From Lachnospiraceae bacterium (GTDB taxonomy: Bacteria; Bacillota; Clostridia; Lachnospirales; Lachnospiraceae): a stretch of 59,465 nt of DNA. The position numbers were made by a program, and so were the translations under genes. The stretch covers positions 1 through 59,465 of the forward strand of contig JAAZZQ010000052.1 of the NCBI GenBank assembly GCA_014239155.1. The letters run 5' to 3'. This document shows positions 34,313-43,871 of this stretch, in pieces (the stretch's first letter is position 1; every line of letters starts with the position of its first letter). The notes under the pieces were generated by a model. That model saw only the letters and a list, made by a program, of their open reading frames with translations. It had not been told where the DNA came from and made no database searches.

Positions 34313-35821
34313 ATGAAAAGAAAAAGTGTAACAAGGATGCTCGCGGCAACAATAACGATATCAATGCTCACAGTAGGCTTGACAGGATGTGGTGGATCGG
34401 GCAACAATGGCAGTGATGATACACCCGCAGCAAACACAGGTACACAGGCACCTGCGGACGAGAAAAAGCAAAATACAGCAAAGCCAGCAACAAATGCGGT
34501 GGATACACAGACAGAAGTAGATAATGAGGCAGATGAAGAAGACGGTTATACTGTACTTACGGATGCAGACGGCAATGTCTATGATCTTGATGGCATGGAA
34601 ATTATTATTCGGGACTGGTGGTCGCCTGAGGAGCCGAACGAGCCGAATAACGCGTATGAGGAGGCGGTTGTTGAGTGGCGCGAATGGTGTCAAGAGACCT
34701 ACAATTTCAAGATCAGAGAGCTTGGAATCAGCGAGTGGTCATCTGTGCCAGAGGATTTTGTCAACTATGCCACAACGGGCGGCGATGAGAATTACATTTT
34801 TGTACTCCGCATGGATGGTTCTCTTGTATCAGCAATGTATAGTGGTTTGATGTACGACCTTGCTTCCTTAGATTGCCTTGATTTCAATGATGATAAGTGG
34901 AGTGGCGGCGTGGATGATTTGTTCTCCATTGGGGATTCTAAGTATGCAATGTATGCGCTGACTCCGGAACCGAAAATTGGTACATATTTTAATAAAAGAT
35001 TGTTGGAGGAGGCAGGTATCAATCCAGATGATCTCTACACATGGCAGGAGAACGGGGAGTGGACCTTTGACAAGTGCAAGGAAGTCATGGGACAAGTTCA
35101 AAGAGATATTGACAATGATGGCGTGGTCGATGTGTACGGCACAACAAACAATACAGGGGATTTCTACAAGGCGGCTGTGTTTTCAAACGGCGGTGAGCTG
35201 ATTTCAAAAGGTCCCGACGGCAAGTTCATATTTGAGGCGGATAGTGAGAAGACACTGGCAGGCTTAAACTGGGCGCAGGAGATTCTAAATGATTACGATC
35301 TTGTAAAACCTGCGGACGCAGAGTGGGATTATTACAAACAGGCATTTCTGAATGGTGATGCCGTATTCTGCTTTGACAACGCTTACATGGCAGGCCAGGA
35401 CTTTAAGGATATGGAGGATGATTTTGGTTTTATCTGTTATCCAAAGGGACCTGGAGCATCTGACTACATCAATGTGTGGAGCAACAACCCAGTTGTTATT
35501 CCGGCATGTTATGATAAGCAGAAGGCATGGAATCTTGCATTTGCTTACAATCTTTACACAGCACCAATACCAGGATATGAGGACTACGAGGGCTGGAAAG
35601 CAGGATATTATAACAACTTTCGTGACACAGAGTCCGTTGATTTGTCACTTGCCCGCATGGTGGAGAATGGTGTAGTAAACTATGCAGAAGTAATACCTGA
35701 TTTGAAGCAAGGTGATGACTTCCTGTGGAAGCTTAACAAGGACACAACAGCTGCGCAGGTAGCAGGGGAGATTAAGAACACGTGGCAGTCTTATGTTGAT
35801 AATGCAAACAGCAAACAGTAA
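34313..35821 (+). CDS. Sugar-binding lipoprotein of the second ABC set
   Basis: 502 residues, AAAGGAGG 9 bases before the ATG. The signal peptide ends in the lipobox LTGC (Cys at residue 26), followed by a flexible acidic linker to ~85. The family-1 solute-binding domain starts YDLDGMEIIIRDWW and contains YALTPEPKIGTYFNKRLLEEAG and AFLNGDAVFCFDNAYMAG. A glycine/serine/aspartate-rich linker after a lipid anchor is usual. It is the last gene of the operon; a strong hairpin follows at 35837-35870. Confidence 0.9.
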   Translation: MKRKSVTRMLAATITISMLTVGLTGCGGSGNNGSDDTPAANTGTQAPADEKKQNTAKPATNAVDTQTEVDNEADEEDGYTVLTDADGNVYDLDGMEIIIRDWWSPEEPNEPNNAYEEAVVEWREWCQETYNFKIRELGISEWSSVPEDFVNYATTGGDENYIFVLRMDGSLVSAMYSGLMYDLASLDCLDFNDDKWSGGVDDLFSIGDSKYAMYALTPEPKIGTYFNKRLLEEAGINPDDLYTWQENGEWTFDKCKEVMGQVQRDIDNDGVVDVYGTTNNTGDFYKAAVFSNGGELISKGPDGKFIFEADSEKTLAGLNWAQEILNDYDLVKPADAEWDYYKQAFLNGDAVFCFDNAYMAGQDFKDMEDDFGFICYPKGPGASDYINVWSNNPVVIPACYDKQKAWNLAFAYNLYTAPIPGYEDYEGWKAGYYNNFRDTESVDLSLARMVENGVVNYAEVIPDLKQGDDFLWKLNKDTTAAQVAGEIKNTWQSYVDNANSKQ

Positions 35822-35836
35822 TCAAATAGGTCATTT

Positions 35837-35870
35837 TACGAGGGATAGTGCGTATGCATTATCCCTCGTA
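35837..35870 (+). terminator. Hairpin ending the double-transporter operon
   Basis: TACGAGGGATA (35837-35847) is exactly complementary to TATCCCTCGTA (35860-35870), a 11-bp stem with a 12-base loop, 16 bases after the stop codon. There is no T-run, so it may act as an mRNA 3' stabiliser or a weak terminator. Confidence 0.55.
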
Positions 35871-36272
35871 TACGATATCATATACGACAGGATAGTACAC
35901 TTTTCCTGTGACTGGTGTTGCGCACAGTTTGGGAGAAAGATGAAAACATGCTGCCGACAAAGGAGGACGTGCGAATACCATGTATTTTGTGGGACAATGG
36001 AAGTATCATAGATGTAACAAAAGGGAGAAATTTGAATATCTCGATAGATAGAATGTTACATGGTTTGACAAAGAATATGTGTACGCAATTGTTTGTGTGC
36101 ACAGAGGATTTTTAAAGAACAAAGCAAAAGTAATTAGATGTCATTGACAGGACCCATTGGTTGCGTTATTTTAAAAGAGCATTAGTACTTCATCTGGTCA
36201 GAAATTGGAGTTGTCGGCTACATATTCCAATTTCTGTTTGGATGAGGTACTAAAAATCTGGAAAGGAATGGT
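35871..36272. other. Intergenic region before the GH43 gene
   Basis: About 400 bases. GGAGG at about 35961 precedes short frames (under 50 codons) that match nothing I recognise. The only clear structure is the palindromic repeat at 36182-36253. I see no convincing promoter. Confidence 0.4.
36182..36253 (+). repeat. Palindromic repeat, copy 2 (copy 1 at 1965-2056)
   Basis: TTAGTACTTCATC (36182 on) through CAGAAATTGGA pairs with TCCAATTTCTG through GATGAGGTACTAA; 23 of 28 positions are complementary. It shares TAGTACT, GGTCAGAAATT and TTTCTG-T-TGAATGA/TGGATGA arms with copy 1. Both copies end 15-20 bases before a gene start, here a GH43. Confidence 0.6.
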
Positions 36273-37703
36273 ATGATTATGAACGAAACAGTACAATTGG
36301 CAGCACATAAACAGGCGTTTAACCCATATTTGCCTTCATGGGAGTACATACCAGACGGGGAACCCTATGTATTTGGGGATAGGGTCTATGTCTACGGTTC
36401 ACATGACTATTATAATGGGTATGTATTCTGCATGGGAGATTATGTATGCTGGTCAGCGCCAGTGGACAACTTAGGAGATTGGCGTTATGAGGGTGTTATC
36501 TATCCGAAAGATGCAGATCCGCTTAACAAAGACGGAAAAATGTGTTTGTATGCACCAGATATCACAGTAGGACCAGATGGCAGATATTACCTATATTATG
36601 TGCTAGACAAGGTATGTGTTGTGTCCGTTGCAGTCTGTGATACACCAGCGGGAAAGTTTGAGTTTTATGGATATGTGCATTATAGTGATAATATTCGCTT
36701 GGGAGAGCGGGACGGAGATGAGCCACAGTTTGACCCAGGTGTGCTGACAAGTGGAGATAAAACGTATTTGTACACGGGGTTTTGTCCGCGGGGAGACCGT
36801 TCCAGAAGTGGTGCTATGGTGACAGTGTTAGGACCAGACATGCTCACGGTGGTACAGGCGCCAAAGATTGTGGTGCCGGGCTGTGAGTACAGCAAAAATT
36901 CAGGATTTGAAGGGCATGAGTACTTTGAAGCTGCTTCAATCCGTATGGTTGGAGAGAAATACTATTTTATTTATTCCTCTATTGTAATGCATGAGTTGTG
37001 CTATGCAGTCAGCGAAAAGCCAGATGAGGGTTTTGTTTATGGAGGTGTCATTGTCAGCAACTGTGACCTGCACATAGATAGTTACAAGCCAGCAGATCGC
37101 CCAATGGCATATGGAGCAAACAATCATGGAAGCGTGATTGAAATTAACGGGGGATGGTATATTTTTTATCACCGTCATACAAACGGTACATGGTATAGCC
37201 GACAGGGCTGCGCGGAGAAACTTGAACTGTTGTCAGATGGAACAATTGTGCAGGCGGAGATGACTTCCTGCGGTTTGAATGACGGACCGCTTGTAGGGGA
37301 AGGCGAGTACGGGGCGTATATTGCTTGCAATCTGTTTACCGATACCCCATCAATGTATGTAGGCGATGATCGATTTCCCAAGATTATGCAGGACGGGCGC
37401 GACGGTGACGAGAATCCGGGATATATTGGCAATATGAAAGATTCAGCAACAGCAGGATTTAAGTATTTTGACTGTAAAAATGTAACTGCAATTACCATTA
37501 AAACACGCGGATATGCAGAGGGTTATTTCGAGGTACGGACCAAGTGGGACGGTGATGTGCTTACAAGAATCCCAGTTCACAATACCAATGTCTGGGAGGA
37601 GTACAGCACACCGCTTGCGATTGAAGATGGTGTGTGCGCGATTTATCTCACGTATCGGGGAAGTGGGAATGCATCGCTGCTATCATTTGCGTTGAAGATA
37701 TAA
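36273..37703 (+). CDS. GH43 family glycoside hydrolase, cytoplasmic
   Basis: 476 residues, GAAAGG 6 bases before the ATG. The propeller begins YIPDGEPYVFGDRVYVYGSHD with the likely base Asp; YAPDITVGPDGRYYLYY and EYFEAASIRMVGEKYYFIYSS carry the blade-2 Asp and candidate acid Glu. Residues ~360-476 form a CBM6-like beta domain (CKNVTAITIKTRGYAEGYFEV). No signal peptide. Likely an arabinofuranosidase or xylosidase acting on products brought in by the adjacent transporters; the subfamily cannot be fixed by eye. Confidence 0.85.
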   Translation: MIMNETVQLAAHKQAFNPYLPSWEYIPDGEPYVFGDRVYVYGSHDYYNGYVFCMGDYVCWSAPVDNLGDWRYEGVIYPKDADPLNKDGKMCLYAPDITVGPDGRYYLYYVLDKVCVVSVAVCDTPAGKFEFYGYVHYSDNIRLGERDGDEPQFDPGVLTSGDKTYLYTGFCPRGDRSRSGAMVTVLGPDMLTVVQAPKIVVPGCEYSKNSGFEGHEYFEAASIRMVGEKYYFIYSSIVMHELCYAVSEKPDEGFVYGGVIVSNCDLHIDSYKPADRPMAYGANNHGSVIEINGGWYIFYHRHTNGTWYSRQGCAEKLELLSDGTIVQAEMTSCGLNDGPLVGEGEYGAYIACNLFTDTPSMYVGDDRFPKIMQDGRDGDENPGYIGNMKDSATAGFKYFDCKNVTAITIKTRGYAEGYFEVRTKWDGDVLTRIPVHNTNVWEEYSTPLAIEDGVCAIYLTYRGSGNASLLSFALKI

Positions 37704-37722
37704 GAACAGGAGAAATGACAAA

Positions 37723-38454
37723 ATGCAATTATTGATTATAAGACATGGCGATCCGGATTATTCTATTGACTCATTGACAAAAAAGGGATGGAGGGAAGCT
37801 GAACTTCTTGCAGACCGACTGTCAAAGTTAGATATCAAAGCATTCTATGTGTCTCCATTAGGCAGGGCAAAGGATACTGCTTCCTTGACTTTAAAGAAAA
37901 TGAAACGTGAGGCAGTAGAGCTTCCTTGGATGCAGGAATTTTTTCGTGCGGATATCGCAAGACCAGATGTAAAAGAGCGAACGATTGCATGGGATTGGCT
38001 ACCACAGGACTGGACCGTGGAGAACAAGTATTATGATAAAGAAAGATGGTTAGACACCCCTATTATGCAGAATAGCACGATAGAAAAAGAGTATCAGTGG
38101 GTAGTTCATGGACTGGACCAACTGCTTGCTGAACATGGTTATGTTAGAGAGGGAAACTGCTATCGTGTTGAAAAGGCAAACGCAGATCGCATTGTGTTGA
38201 TTTGTCATTTTGGCGTGGAGTGCGTTATGTTGAGTCATTTGCTTGGCATCTCACCAATGGTATTATGGCATGGATTTTGTGCGGCGCCTACATCTGTTAC
38301 CACGATTAATACGGAGGAGCGAAGAAAGGGAATTGCTTCATTCCGCGTAAGTTCCTTTGGTGATATCTCGCATTTATATGTGGCAGATGAACCACCTGCT
38401 TTTCATGCAAGATTTTGTGAGTTTTATGGAAAGGAAGGAGAACGTGCCGATTGA
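37723..38454 (+). CDS. Histidine phosphatase family protein
   Basis: 243 residues with GGAG 8 bases upstream. The phosphohistidine motif LLIIRHGDP is at residues 3-11 (H8), with a second arginine in SPLGRAKDTA and a second histidine in VLICHFG. This is the phosphoglycerate-mutase-like fold; members hydrolyse small phosphate esters. It follows the GH43 by 19 bases and may act on sugar phosphates, which is a guess from position. Confidence 0.85.
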   Translation: MQLLIIRHGDPDYSIDSLTKKGWREAELLADRLSKLDIKAFYVSPLGRAKDTASLTLKKMKREAVELPWMQEFFRADIARPDVKERTIAWDWLPQDWTVENKYYDKERWLDTPIMQNSTIEKEYQWVVHGLDQLLAEHGYVREGNCYRVEKANADRIVLICHFGVECVMLSHLLGISPMVLWHGFCAAPTSVTTINTEERRKGIASFRVSSFGDISHLYVADEPPAFHARFCEFYGKEGERAD

Positions 38455-38471
38455 CAAGTGGCATTTAAAAT

Positions 38472-38513
38472 AGAAAGTGAGTAGGGAAACAGACATTTCT
38501 CTACTCACTTTCT
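38472..38513. terminator. Bidirectional terminator between convergent genes
   Basis: AGAAAGTGAGTAG (38472-38484) pairs perfectly with CTACTCACTTTCT (38501-38513), with A-rich sequence on the left and T-rich on the right. It separates the phosphatase from the convergent DUF1294-argG unit. Confidence 0.75.
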
Positions 38514-38516
38514 ACT

Positions 38517-38795
38517 TTAACCTATTATGCGATAAATCAGTACTGCAAGACTTAGTTGCACAATCAGTATGAATGGCATACCAAGCACAAAATACCAGTG
38601 TCTGGTTTTATGATGGAATACCCTCATGCCGATAATGGAACCAATGCTTCCACCAATAATAGCAATGATAAAGAGCGTAGACTCTGGTATGCGCCAGAGT
38701 CTTTTGACTGCCTTTTTCTTGTCAATGCCCATCACAGCAAAACCAATTAGATTTATTACAGTAAGATAAAGTATAAGGATATTATAGACTGTCAT
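38517..38795 (-). CDS. DUF1294 small membrane protein
   Basis: 92 residues with three or four membrane helices. GIDKKKAVKRLWRIPESTLFIIAIIGGSIGSIIGMRVFHHKT is the DUF1294 signature; the function is unknown. Its ATG overlaps the argG stop by one base (TAATG), so it is translationally coupled to argG. Confidence 0.88.
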   Translation of the reverse strand: MTVYNILILYLTVINLIGFAVMGIDKKKAVKRLWRIPESTLFIIAIIGGSIGSIIGMRVFHHKTRHWYFVLGMPFILIVQLSLAVLIYRIIG

Positions 38796-40009
38796 TATTT
38801 TTCATTTTCCTGCATTTTCATTGCACGCACCTTGCAGGATAAGCCAAAGAGATTGATAAAACCTTCTGCGTCATGGTGATCGTACAAGTCGCCAGTAGTG
38901 AAGGAAGCAATACTTTCATTATAGAGAGAGTAGGGACTTGTCTCGCCAGCTTTGATAATGTTGCCCTTGTAGAGTTTAAACTTCACTTCGCCAGTGACAT
39001 ACTCCTGTGTCTTTTCGATAAATGCTTGAATCGCCTCACGTTTTGGTGTAAACCATTTTCCTTCATAGACTGTATCAGCGAGCTTGTTGCCCATTTCTTT
39101 CTTTAAGGTGTATGTATCACGGTCAAGAATTAGTTCTTCAAGTTGCTGGTGTGCTTCCATCAGAATTGTTCCGCCTGGTGTCTCATAGACGCCGCGGGAC
39201 TTCATGCCTACAACGCGGTTCTCAACAATGTCTACAATGCCAATACCATGCTTGCCGCCGAGCTTGTTTAATTCTCTGATAATATCAGAAACCTTCATTT
39301 CCTTGCCATTTACAGACTTTGGAACACCTTTCTCAAATGTTATGGTCACATATTCGCCCTTCTCGGGAGCCTTCTCCGGCGTGGTACCAAGTACAAGCAA
39401 GTGGTCGTAGTTTGGTTCATTTGCAGGGTTTTCTAGTTCAAGCCCTTCATGGCTAATGTGCCAGATATTTCTGTCACGGCTGTAGGAACTGTCCGCAGAA
39501 AATGGAAGGTGGATACCATGTGCCTTGCAATATTCAATTTCAGACTCGCGGGAATCCATTGTCCACTTGTCATTTCTCCACGCAGCGATAATCTTAATGT
39601 CAGGAGCCAATGCTTTAATGCCAAGCTCAAAACGAATTTGGTCATTGCCCTTGCCAGTAGCGCCGTGGCAAATAGCAGTGGCACCTTCTTTTCTTGCAAT
39701 TTCCACAAGTTTCTTTGCGATAAGGGGTCTTGCCATAGAGGTTCCCAGAAGATATTTATTTTCATAGATGGCATTTGCCTGCACGCAGGGAACGATGTAC
39801 TCGTCACAGAATTCGTCAATTACATTCTCAATGTAGAGCTTCTCTGCGCCACAAGATTTTGCGCGCTCCTCAAGTCCGTCAAGCTCCTCCTCCTGTCCAC
39901 AGTCAACGCATACACAGATAACCTCATAGTCAAAATTCTCCTTTAACCAGGGAATGATTGCAGTGGTGTCCAGACCACCAGAATAGGCAAGTACTACTTT
40001 TTCTTTCAT
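38795..40009 (-). CDS. argG: Argininosuccinate synthase
   Basis: 404 residues, with GGAGGATATATT before the ATG. It joins citrulline and aspartate using ATP, the penultimate step of arginine synthesis. The PP-loop ATP site is [13 protein letters not shown] at residues 6-18; [16 protein letters not shown] and SREIEYC-type stretches ([15 protein letters not shown]) bind the substrates. Full length for the family. A promoter lies at 40122-40150. It is read opposite to argJBD 1.6 kb away; argH is not in the window. Confidence 0.97.
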   Translation of the reverse strand: MKEKVVLAYSGGLDTTAIIPWLKENFDYEVICVCVDCGQEEELDGLEERAKSCGAEKLYIENVIDEFCDEYIVPCVQANAIYENKYLLGTSMARPLIAKKLVEIARKEGATAICHGATGKGNDQIRFELGIKALAPDIKIIAAWRNDKWTMDSRESEIEYCKAHGIHLPFSADSSYSRDRNIWHISHEGLELENPANEPNYDHLLVLGTTPEKAPEKGEYVTITFEKGVPKSVNGKEMKVSDIIRELNKLGGKHGIGIVDIVENRVVGMKSRGVYETPGGTILMEAHQQLEELILDRDTYTLKKEMGNKLADTVYEGKWFTPKREAIQAFIEKTQEYVTGEVKFKLYKGNIIKAGETSPYSLYNESIASFTTGDLYDHHDAEGFINLFGLSCKVRAMKMQENEK

Positions 40010-40121
40010 AATATATCCTCCTTTTGGTAAATGGTTTCAAAAATTAATTATTAATATAGAGGGTTTTAATAAGAACCACTCTTTTTATAGATGGGCAAAC
40101 AACTATAAATACACTATTGTT

Positions 40122-40150
40122 ACTATACATCATTGTATTGTATAAATCAA
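40122..40150 (-). promoter_or_regulatory. Promoter of argG
   Basis: On the minus strand TTGATT (40145-40150) and TATAGT (40122-40127) are separated by exactly 17 bases. Several TGTATAAAT-like half sites overlap the -35 and -10 region and may be additional weak ARG boxes. The leader is about 105 bases and shows no T-box features. Confidence 0.5.
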
Positions 40151-40233
40151 GTGTAAATTTATACAGTTTTAGGTTGACAAAAAGGAATAAAAATGTAAAA
40201 TATAGAGAAAAGATGAATAATATACAAAAAAGA

Positions 40234-40247
40234 TGAATAAACATTCA
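40234..40247. promoter_or_regulatory. ARG-box-like operator (ArgR/AhrC)
   Basis: TGAATAAACATTCA is a near-perfect palindrome that fits the ARG-box consensus TGAAT-N4-ATTCA; a half site GATGAATAA lies 20 bases to the left (40212-40220). It stands about 85 bases upstream of the argG promoter and just before a possible rightward promoter (TTGCTG at 40251, 17 bases, TTATAT) for the next gene. ArgR would repress when arginine is abundant. Confidence 0.5.
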
Positions 40248-40395
40248 ATGTTGCTGTGCGGTTATTTTGCAGGTTATATTCCATAGATGGGTTAGCTGTG
40301 ATATACTTGTAGAGTGGTGAGGCGATTCTAGCGCGTCACGAGCCAAGGAATTGCTTATGGATGTGCTTTTGGATTTTTAGAGGTACAAAAAGAGA

Positions 40396-40857
40396 ATGAA
40401 AAAAATTTATATTATTTTGTTGGTGCTGACAGTTTGTGGAGCCTGCTTTGCGCTGTTTGTTTTGGCAGCACTGGGAGCGACAGGTAAAGATTCTGTTATG
40501 ACAAGTACCAAGACAGAGCCGATCTATAATCATTTTCCAGATTTGCCAGAGACATCAGAGATAAAGTGGTGTAGTAAATCGTCAGGGGGAATTGGCTTAG
40601 TGACCACAACAATCTATATTTTTGCATTTTATGACAAAGATGTCACTGGCGAGTTACATGAGATGACAATTAGCAAAGAGGCGGCAGAACTTGATATGTA
40701 CTATATGCCAGATGAAGTGAAGGGGCAGAAGTGGAGGGCTGTTGAGGACGCACCCTTTGCTTTTCAGACCGGGATTAAAGACACACGAAAAATGAATACT
40801 ACTGTCTATAGCAACGAATTAGGAACGATTTTGTATGTCAAGGCGATTGGAGATTAA
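40396..40857 (+). CDS. Membrane-anchored or secreted small protein of unknown function
   Basis: 153 residues. Residues 4-28 are a hydrophobic signal/anchor (IYIILLVLTVCGACFALFVLAALGA), followed by an outside domain with no family I recognise. The start at 40396 has AGAGG about 13 bases upstream. It stands between argG and the arg operon and does not obviously belong to either. Confidence 0.55.
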   Translation: MKKIYIILLVLTVCGACFALFVLAALGATGKDSVMTSTKTEPIYNHFPDLPETSEIKWCSKSSGGIGLVTTTIYIFAFYDKDVTGELHEMTISKEAAELDMYYMPDEVKGQKWRAVEDAPFAFQTGIKDTRKMNTTVYSNELGTILYVKAIGD

Positions 40858-40925
40858 TGGAAGCGACTATTGGTTACTATTTTGCGGAATATAGGCTGCA
40901 AAGTCCGTAAAATTGTGTCGTGGCA

Positions 40926-41007
40926 GAGATCCATCAAGCCACCATGAAGTGGTTTTGCAAGGCTTGATGTCTGTAACAGAAAGCCGAAGGATGAACTGTT
41001 ACTGATT
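40926..41007 (+). promoter_or_regulatory. Paired stem-loops before the GNAT-arg operon
   Basis: CATCAAGCC and GGCTTGATG form a perfect 9-bp stem with an inner ACC/GGT, and GTAACAG/CTGTTAC form a second 7-bp stem. They follow the 40396-40857 gene. A TATAAT at 41044-41049 downstream may be the operon's -10 box. The stems could be a terminator for the preceding gene, though no T-run follows, or a leader element. Confidence 0.4.
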
Positions 41008-41145
41008 TTAGAATATTTTGGTGAAAATGGTTGTATTTCTTTTTATAATAAATTATGATGGTAAGAGGTCTTTTGGCGTATCGCGGCGATGGAAAAGGCA
41101 ATATGGTCGGATAGATTTTGTACAATAGAGAGGTGGCATTTTGGT

Positions 41146-41589
41146 ATGGTTAGATTGATGACAATTGAGGATTACGATCAGGTGCGGGCATTGTGGATGA
41201 CAATCAAGGGATTTGGCATCAGAAGTATAGATGATTCGCGGGAGGGTGTGGAGCGCTTTCTGCGACGGAATCCGACAACAAGTGTTGTGGCAGTGGAGGA
41301 CGGCATTGTAGTGGGAGCAATTTTGTGCGGGCATGATGGCAGGCGCGGCAGTCTGTATCATGTATGCGTAAATCCGGCGTACCGCAGACGCGGCATTGGT
41401 AAGGCAATGGTAGTGTTTTGCATGGATGCTCTAAAAAGAGAACAGATTAATAAAGTGAGTCTGATTGCATTTACCAAAAATGATATAGGGAACGCATTCT
41501 GGCACAGTGTCGGCTGGAAACAGCGTGAGGATTTAAACTATTATGACTTTGTGCTCAACAGTGAAAATATTGAGGCGTTTAACAGATAA
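41146..41589 (+). CDS. GNAT family N-acetyltransferase
   Basis: 147 residues from the ATG at 41146, 9 bases after AGAGAGGTGG; longer frames upstream lack a ribosome site. The acetyl-CoA pyrophosphate loop is VNPAYRRRGIGKAM (~83-96). It precedes argJ by 45 bases and is probably cotranscribed. In that place one would expect argC. A small GNAT next to argJ could be a short-type N-acetylglutamate synthase; this is an inference from position, and other acceptors are possible. Confidence 0.85.
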   Translation: MVRLMTIEDYDQVRALWMTIKGFGIRSIDDSREGVERFLRRNPTTSVVAVEDGIVVGAILCGHDGRRGSLYHVCVNPAYRRRGIGKAMVVFCMDALKREQINKVSLIAFTKNDIGNAFWHSVGWKQREDLNYYDFVLNSENIEAFNR

Positions 41590-41634
41590 TGAGAGAGAGT
41601 TAGATAAATGTTTTGCCTGACAGGAGGAATAAGA

Positions 41635-42861
41635 ATGATAAGACAGATACTAGGAGGCGTAACTGCTGCAAAGGGATTTGAGGCAGCAGGCACTGCAGCA
41701 AATATCAAATATAAAGACAGAATGGATATGGCACTGATTTACAGTACTGCGCCATGTAAAGCAGCGGGAACATTCACAACCAATATAGTGAAGGCAGCAC
41801 CCGTATTGTGGGATAAGGAGATTGTGGAGAAAAGCCCTTATGTGCAGGCAGTTGTTGTCAATGCTGGAATTGCGAATGCATGTACGGGAAGGCAGGGCAT
41901 GGATTACTGCCGCGAGGAGGCGCAGACAGCGTCAATGCTTTTGCAGATTCCTGAGAATGCAGTGCTTGTGGGTTCGACAGGCGTAATTGGTATGCAACTT
42001 CCTATGGAGCGTATCAATGAAGGAATCGAAAAGCTTGCAGCAGCAAGAGATGGTTCTGTCGAGGCAGGAACAACAGCGTCGAAAGCAATTATGACGACCG
42101 ATACGGTCAACAAGGAAATTGCTGTGACGATAGAACTTGGCGAAAAGACCGTGACTGTTGGTGGCATGAGCAAAGGTTCTGGCATGATTCACCCTAATAT
42201 GTGTACCATGCTCGCCTATATCACAACCGACGTGGCAATTAGCAAACCACTTTTGCAGGAGGCGCTCAGCAGCAGTATTATTGATTCCTACAATATGATA
42301 TCTGTAGATGGGGATACTTCAACAAACGATACCTGCCTTTTGCTGGCAAATGGTCTGGCAGGCAATGTGGAAATTACACAAAAAGGCGCCGATTATGAGG
42401 CATTTTGTGAGGCGCTCAATTTTGTCAATACATATCTTGCAAAAAAGATGGCAGGAGACGGCGAGGGCGCGACAGCGCTGTTTGAGGCGACGGTCATCAA
42501 TGCCGCGACAAAACAGGAGGCGCGCATTCTAGCAAAATCGGTGATTGGTTCAAGCTTGTGCAAGGCAGCAATCTATGGGCATGACGCGAATTTTGGCAGA
42601 TTTTTATGTGCGCTGGGATATTCGGGGGTGGCATTTGACCCAGAAAAAGTTGCGCTCTTTTTTGAGAGTAAGGCAGGAAAGATGCTGATTTATAAAGACG
42701 GCACGGCGACAGACTACAGCGAGGATGAAGCGACAAAGATTCTGTCTGAGCCGGAGGTGACTGTTCTGGTTGATATGAAGATGGGAACAGAGACTGCTAC
42801 CGCGTGGGGATGTGATTTGACATATGATTATGTGAAGATTAATGCAGATTATAGAAGTTAG
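41635..42861 (+). CDS. argJ: Ornithine acetyltransferase / glutamate N-acetyltransferase
   Basis: 408 residues from the ATG at 41635, which has AGGAGG upstream; an in-frame ATG at 41608 lacks one. ArgJ moves the acetyl group from acetylornithine to glutamate and is made as a precursor that cuts itself before a threonine. The site is [14 protein letters not shown]: Thr191 is the nucleophile, preceded here by Cys190 where most homologues have Ala. [14 protein letters not shown] and [11 protein letters not shown] are other conserved blocks. First arg gene of the rightward operon. Confidence 0.96.
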   Translation: MIRQILGGVTAAKGFEAAGTAANIKYKDRMDMALIYSTAPCKAAGTFTTNIVKAAPVLWDKEIVEKSPYVQAVVVNAGIANACTGRQGMDYCREEAQTASMLLQIPENAVLVGSTGVIGMQLPMERINEGIEKLAAARDGSVEAGTTASKAIMTTDTVNKEIAVTIELGEKTVTVGGMSKGSGMIHPNMCTMLAYITTDVAISKPLLQEALSSSIIDSYNMISVDGDTSTNDTCLLLANGLAGNVEITQKGADYEAFCEALNFVNTYLAKKMAGDGEGATALFEATVINAATKQEARILAKSVIGSSLCKAAIYGHDANFGRFLCALGYSGVAFDPEKVALFFESKAGKMLIYKDGTATDYSEDEATKILSEPEVTVLVDMKMGTETATAWGCDLTYDYVKINADYRS

Positions 42862-42883
42862 AAAAAGGGAGCAAAGAAATCAG

Positions 42884-43786
42884 ATGAACGAAAAAGATAT
42901 GAACAAGGTTTTGTCAAAGGCGGAGGTGCTGATTGAGGCGCTTCCTTATATACAGAAATTTAACAGAAAATATATTGTCGTAAAATATGGTGGAAGCGCT
43001 ATGAGCAATGAGGAGTTACAAAAGAATGTCATAAAGGATGTGACACTTTTAAAGCTGGTAGGCTTTAAGCCGATTATTGTGCACGGCGGCGGCAAGGAAA
43101 TTAGCCGCTGGGTGGAGAAAGTCGGCATGGAGGCGCAGTTTGTGAACGGTCTGCGCGTCACAGACGACGCGACTATGGAGATTGCGGAAATGGTGCTTAA
43201 CAAGGTTAATAAGAGTCTTGTGACAATGGTTCAGGAGCTTGGTGTGAAAGCAGTTGGTGTCAGCGGCAAGGACGGTGGTCTGTTAAAGGTCGAGAAGAAG
43301 TATGCAGAAGGAAAGGACATTGGCTTTGTGGGCGACATCAAAGAGGTGAATCCCAAGGTGCTGTTTGACTTGATTGAAAAAGATTTTCTGCCTATCGTTG
43401 CACCTATTGGTCTTGACGAGCATTTTCAGACCTACAACATTAATGCAGATGACGCGGCGTGTGCGATTGCGAAGGCAGTCGGCGCGGAGAAGCTTGCCTT
43501 TTTGACGGATATTGAAGGTCTATACAAGGATATCAATGACAAATCCTCATTTATCTCAAGGATAACGGCGACGCAGGCAGAGAAGCTAATTGAGGATGGT
43601 TTTATTGGCGGTGGCATGTTGCCGAAGCTTGGCAACTGCACCAGCGCAATCAACAACGGCGTCAACCGTGTGCATATCCTAGACGGGCGGATTCCTCACT
43701 GCCTATTACTGGAAATCTTTACCAGAAATGGTATTGGTACAGCGATTGTCAAGGACGAGGACTTGGAGCATATGGATATAGAATGA
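42884..43786 (+). CDS. argB: Acetylglutamate kinase
   Basis: 300 residues from the ATG at 42884 (GGGAG upstream); a longer frame overlaps argJ. It phosphorylates N-acetylglutamate. VVKYGGSAM (~26-34) and [10 protein letters not shown] (~61-70) bind ATP and substrate, and [21 protein letters not shown] closes the C-terminal domain. The N-terminal extension (~20 residues) fits the arginine-inhibited hexameric type. Between argJ and argD. Confidence 0.97.
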   Translation: MNEKDMNKVLSKAEVLIEALPYIQKFNRKYIVVKYGGSAMSNEELQKNVIKDVTLLKLVGFKPIIVHGGGKEISRWVEKVGMEAQFVNGLRVTDDATMEIAEMVLNKVNKSLVTMVQELGVKAVGVSGKDGGLLKVEKKYAEGKDIGFVGDIKEVNPKVLFDLIEKDFLPIVAPIGLDEHFQTYNINADDAACAIAKAVGAEKLAFLTDIEGLYKDINDKSSFISRITATQAEKLIEDGFIGGGMLPKLGNCTSAINNGVNRVHILDGRIPHCLLLEIFTRNGIGTAIVKDEDLEHMDIE

Positions 43787-43871
43787 TAACATGATGGTAA
43801 GAGGCATGTACTGAGCAGGGCTGATATTGACGAAAAAGCAGGGTCTGCGGACATAGGGAGGTTCGACGGTT

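Noticed and set aside
34189-34416. 75-codon frame overlapping the binding lipoprotein start
   Set aside because: Overlaps the signal-peptide region of a confident gene in another frame and has no ribosome site.
22573-35821. ABC ATPase within the transporter operon
   Set aside because: No Walker A or ABC signature is present in any reading frame I examined; the ATPase must be elsewhere.
35915-36115. 66-codon frame between the binding protein and GH43
   Set aside because: A GGAGG lies inside it, but neither that start nor the full frame gives a recognisable protein.
39449-39946. 165-codon rightward frame opposite argG
   Set aside because: Antisense to a certain argG with no start signals.
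40010-40260. T-box or riboswitch upstream of argG
   Set aside because: The leader is short and AT-rich with no T-box sequence and no matching terminator; promoter and ARG-box explain it better.
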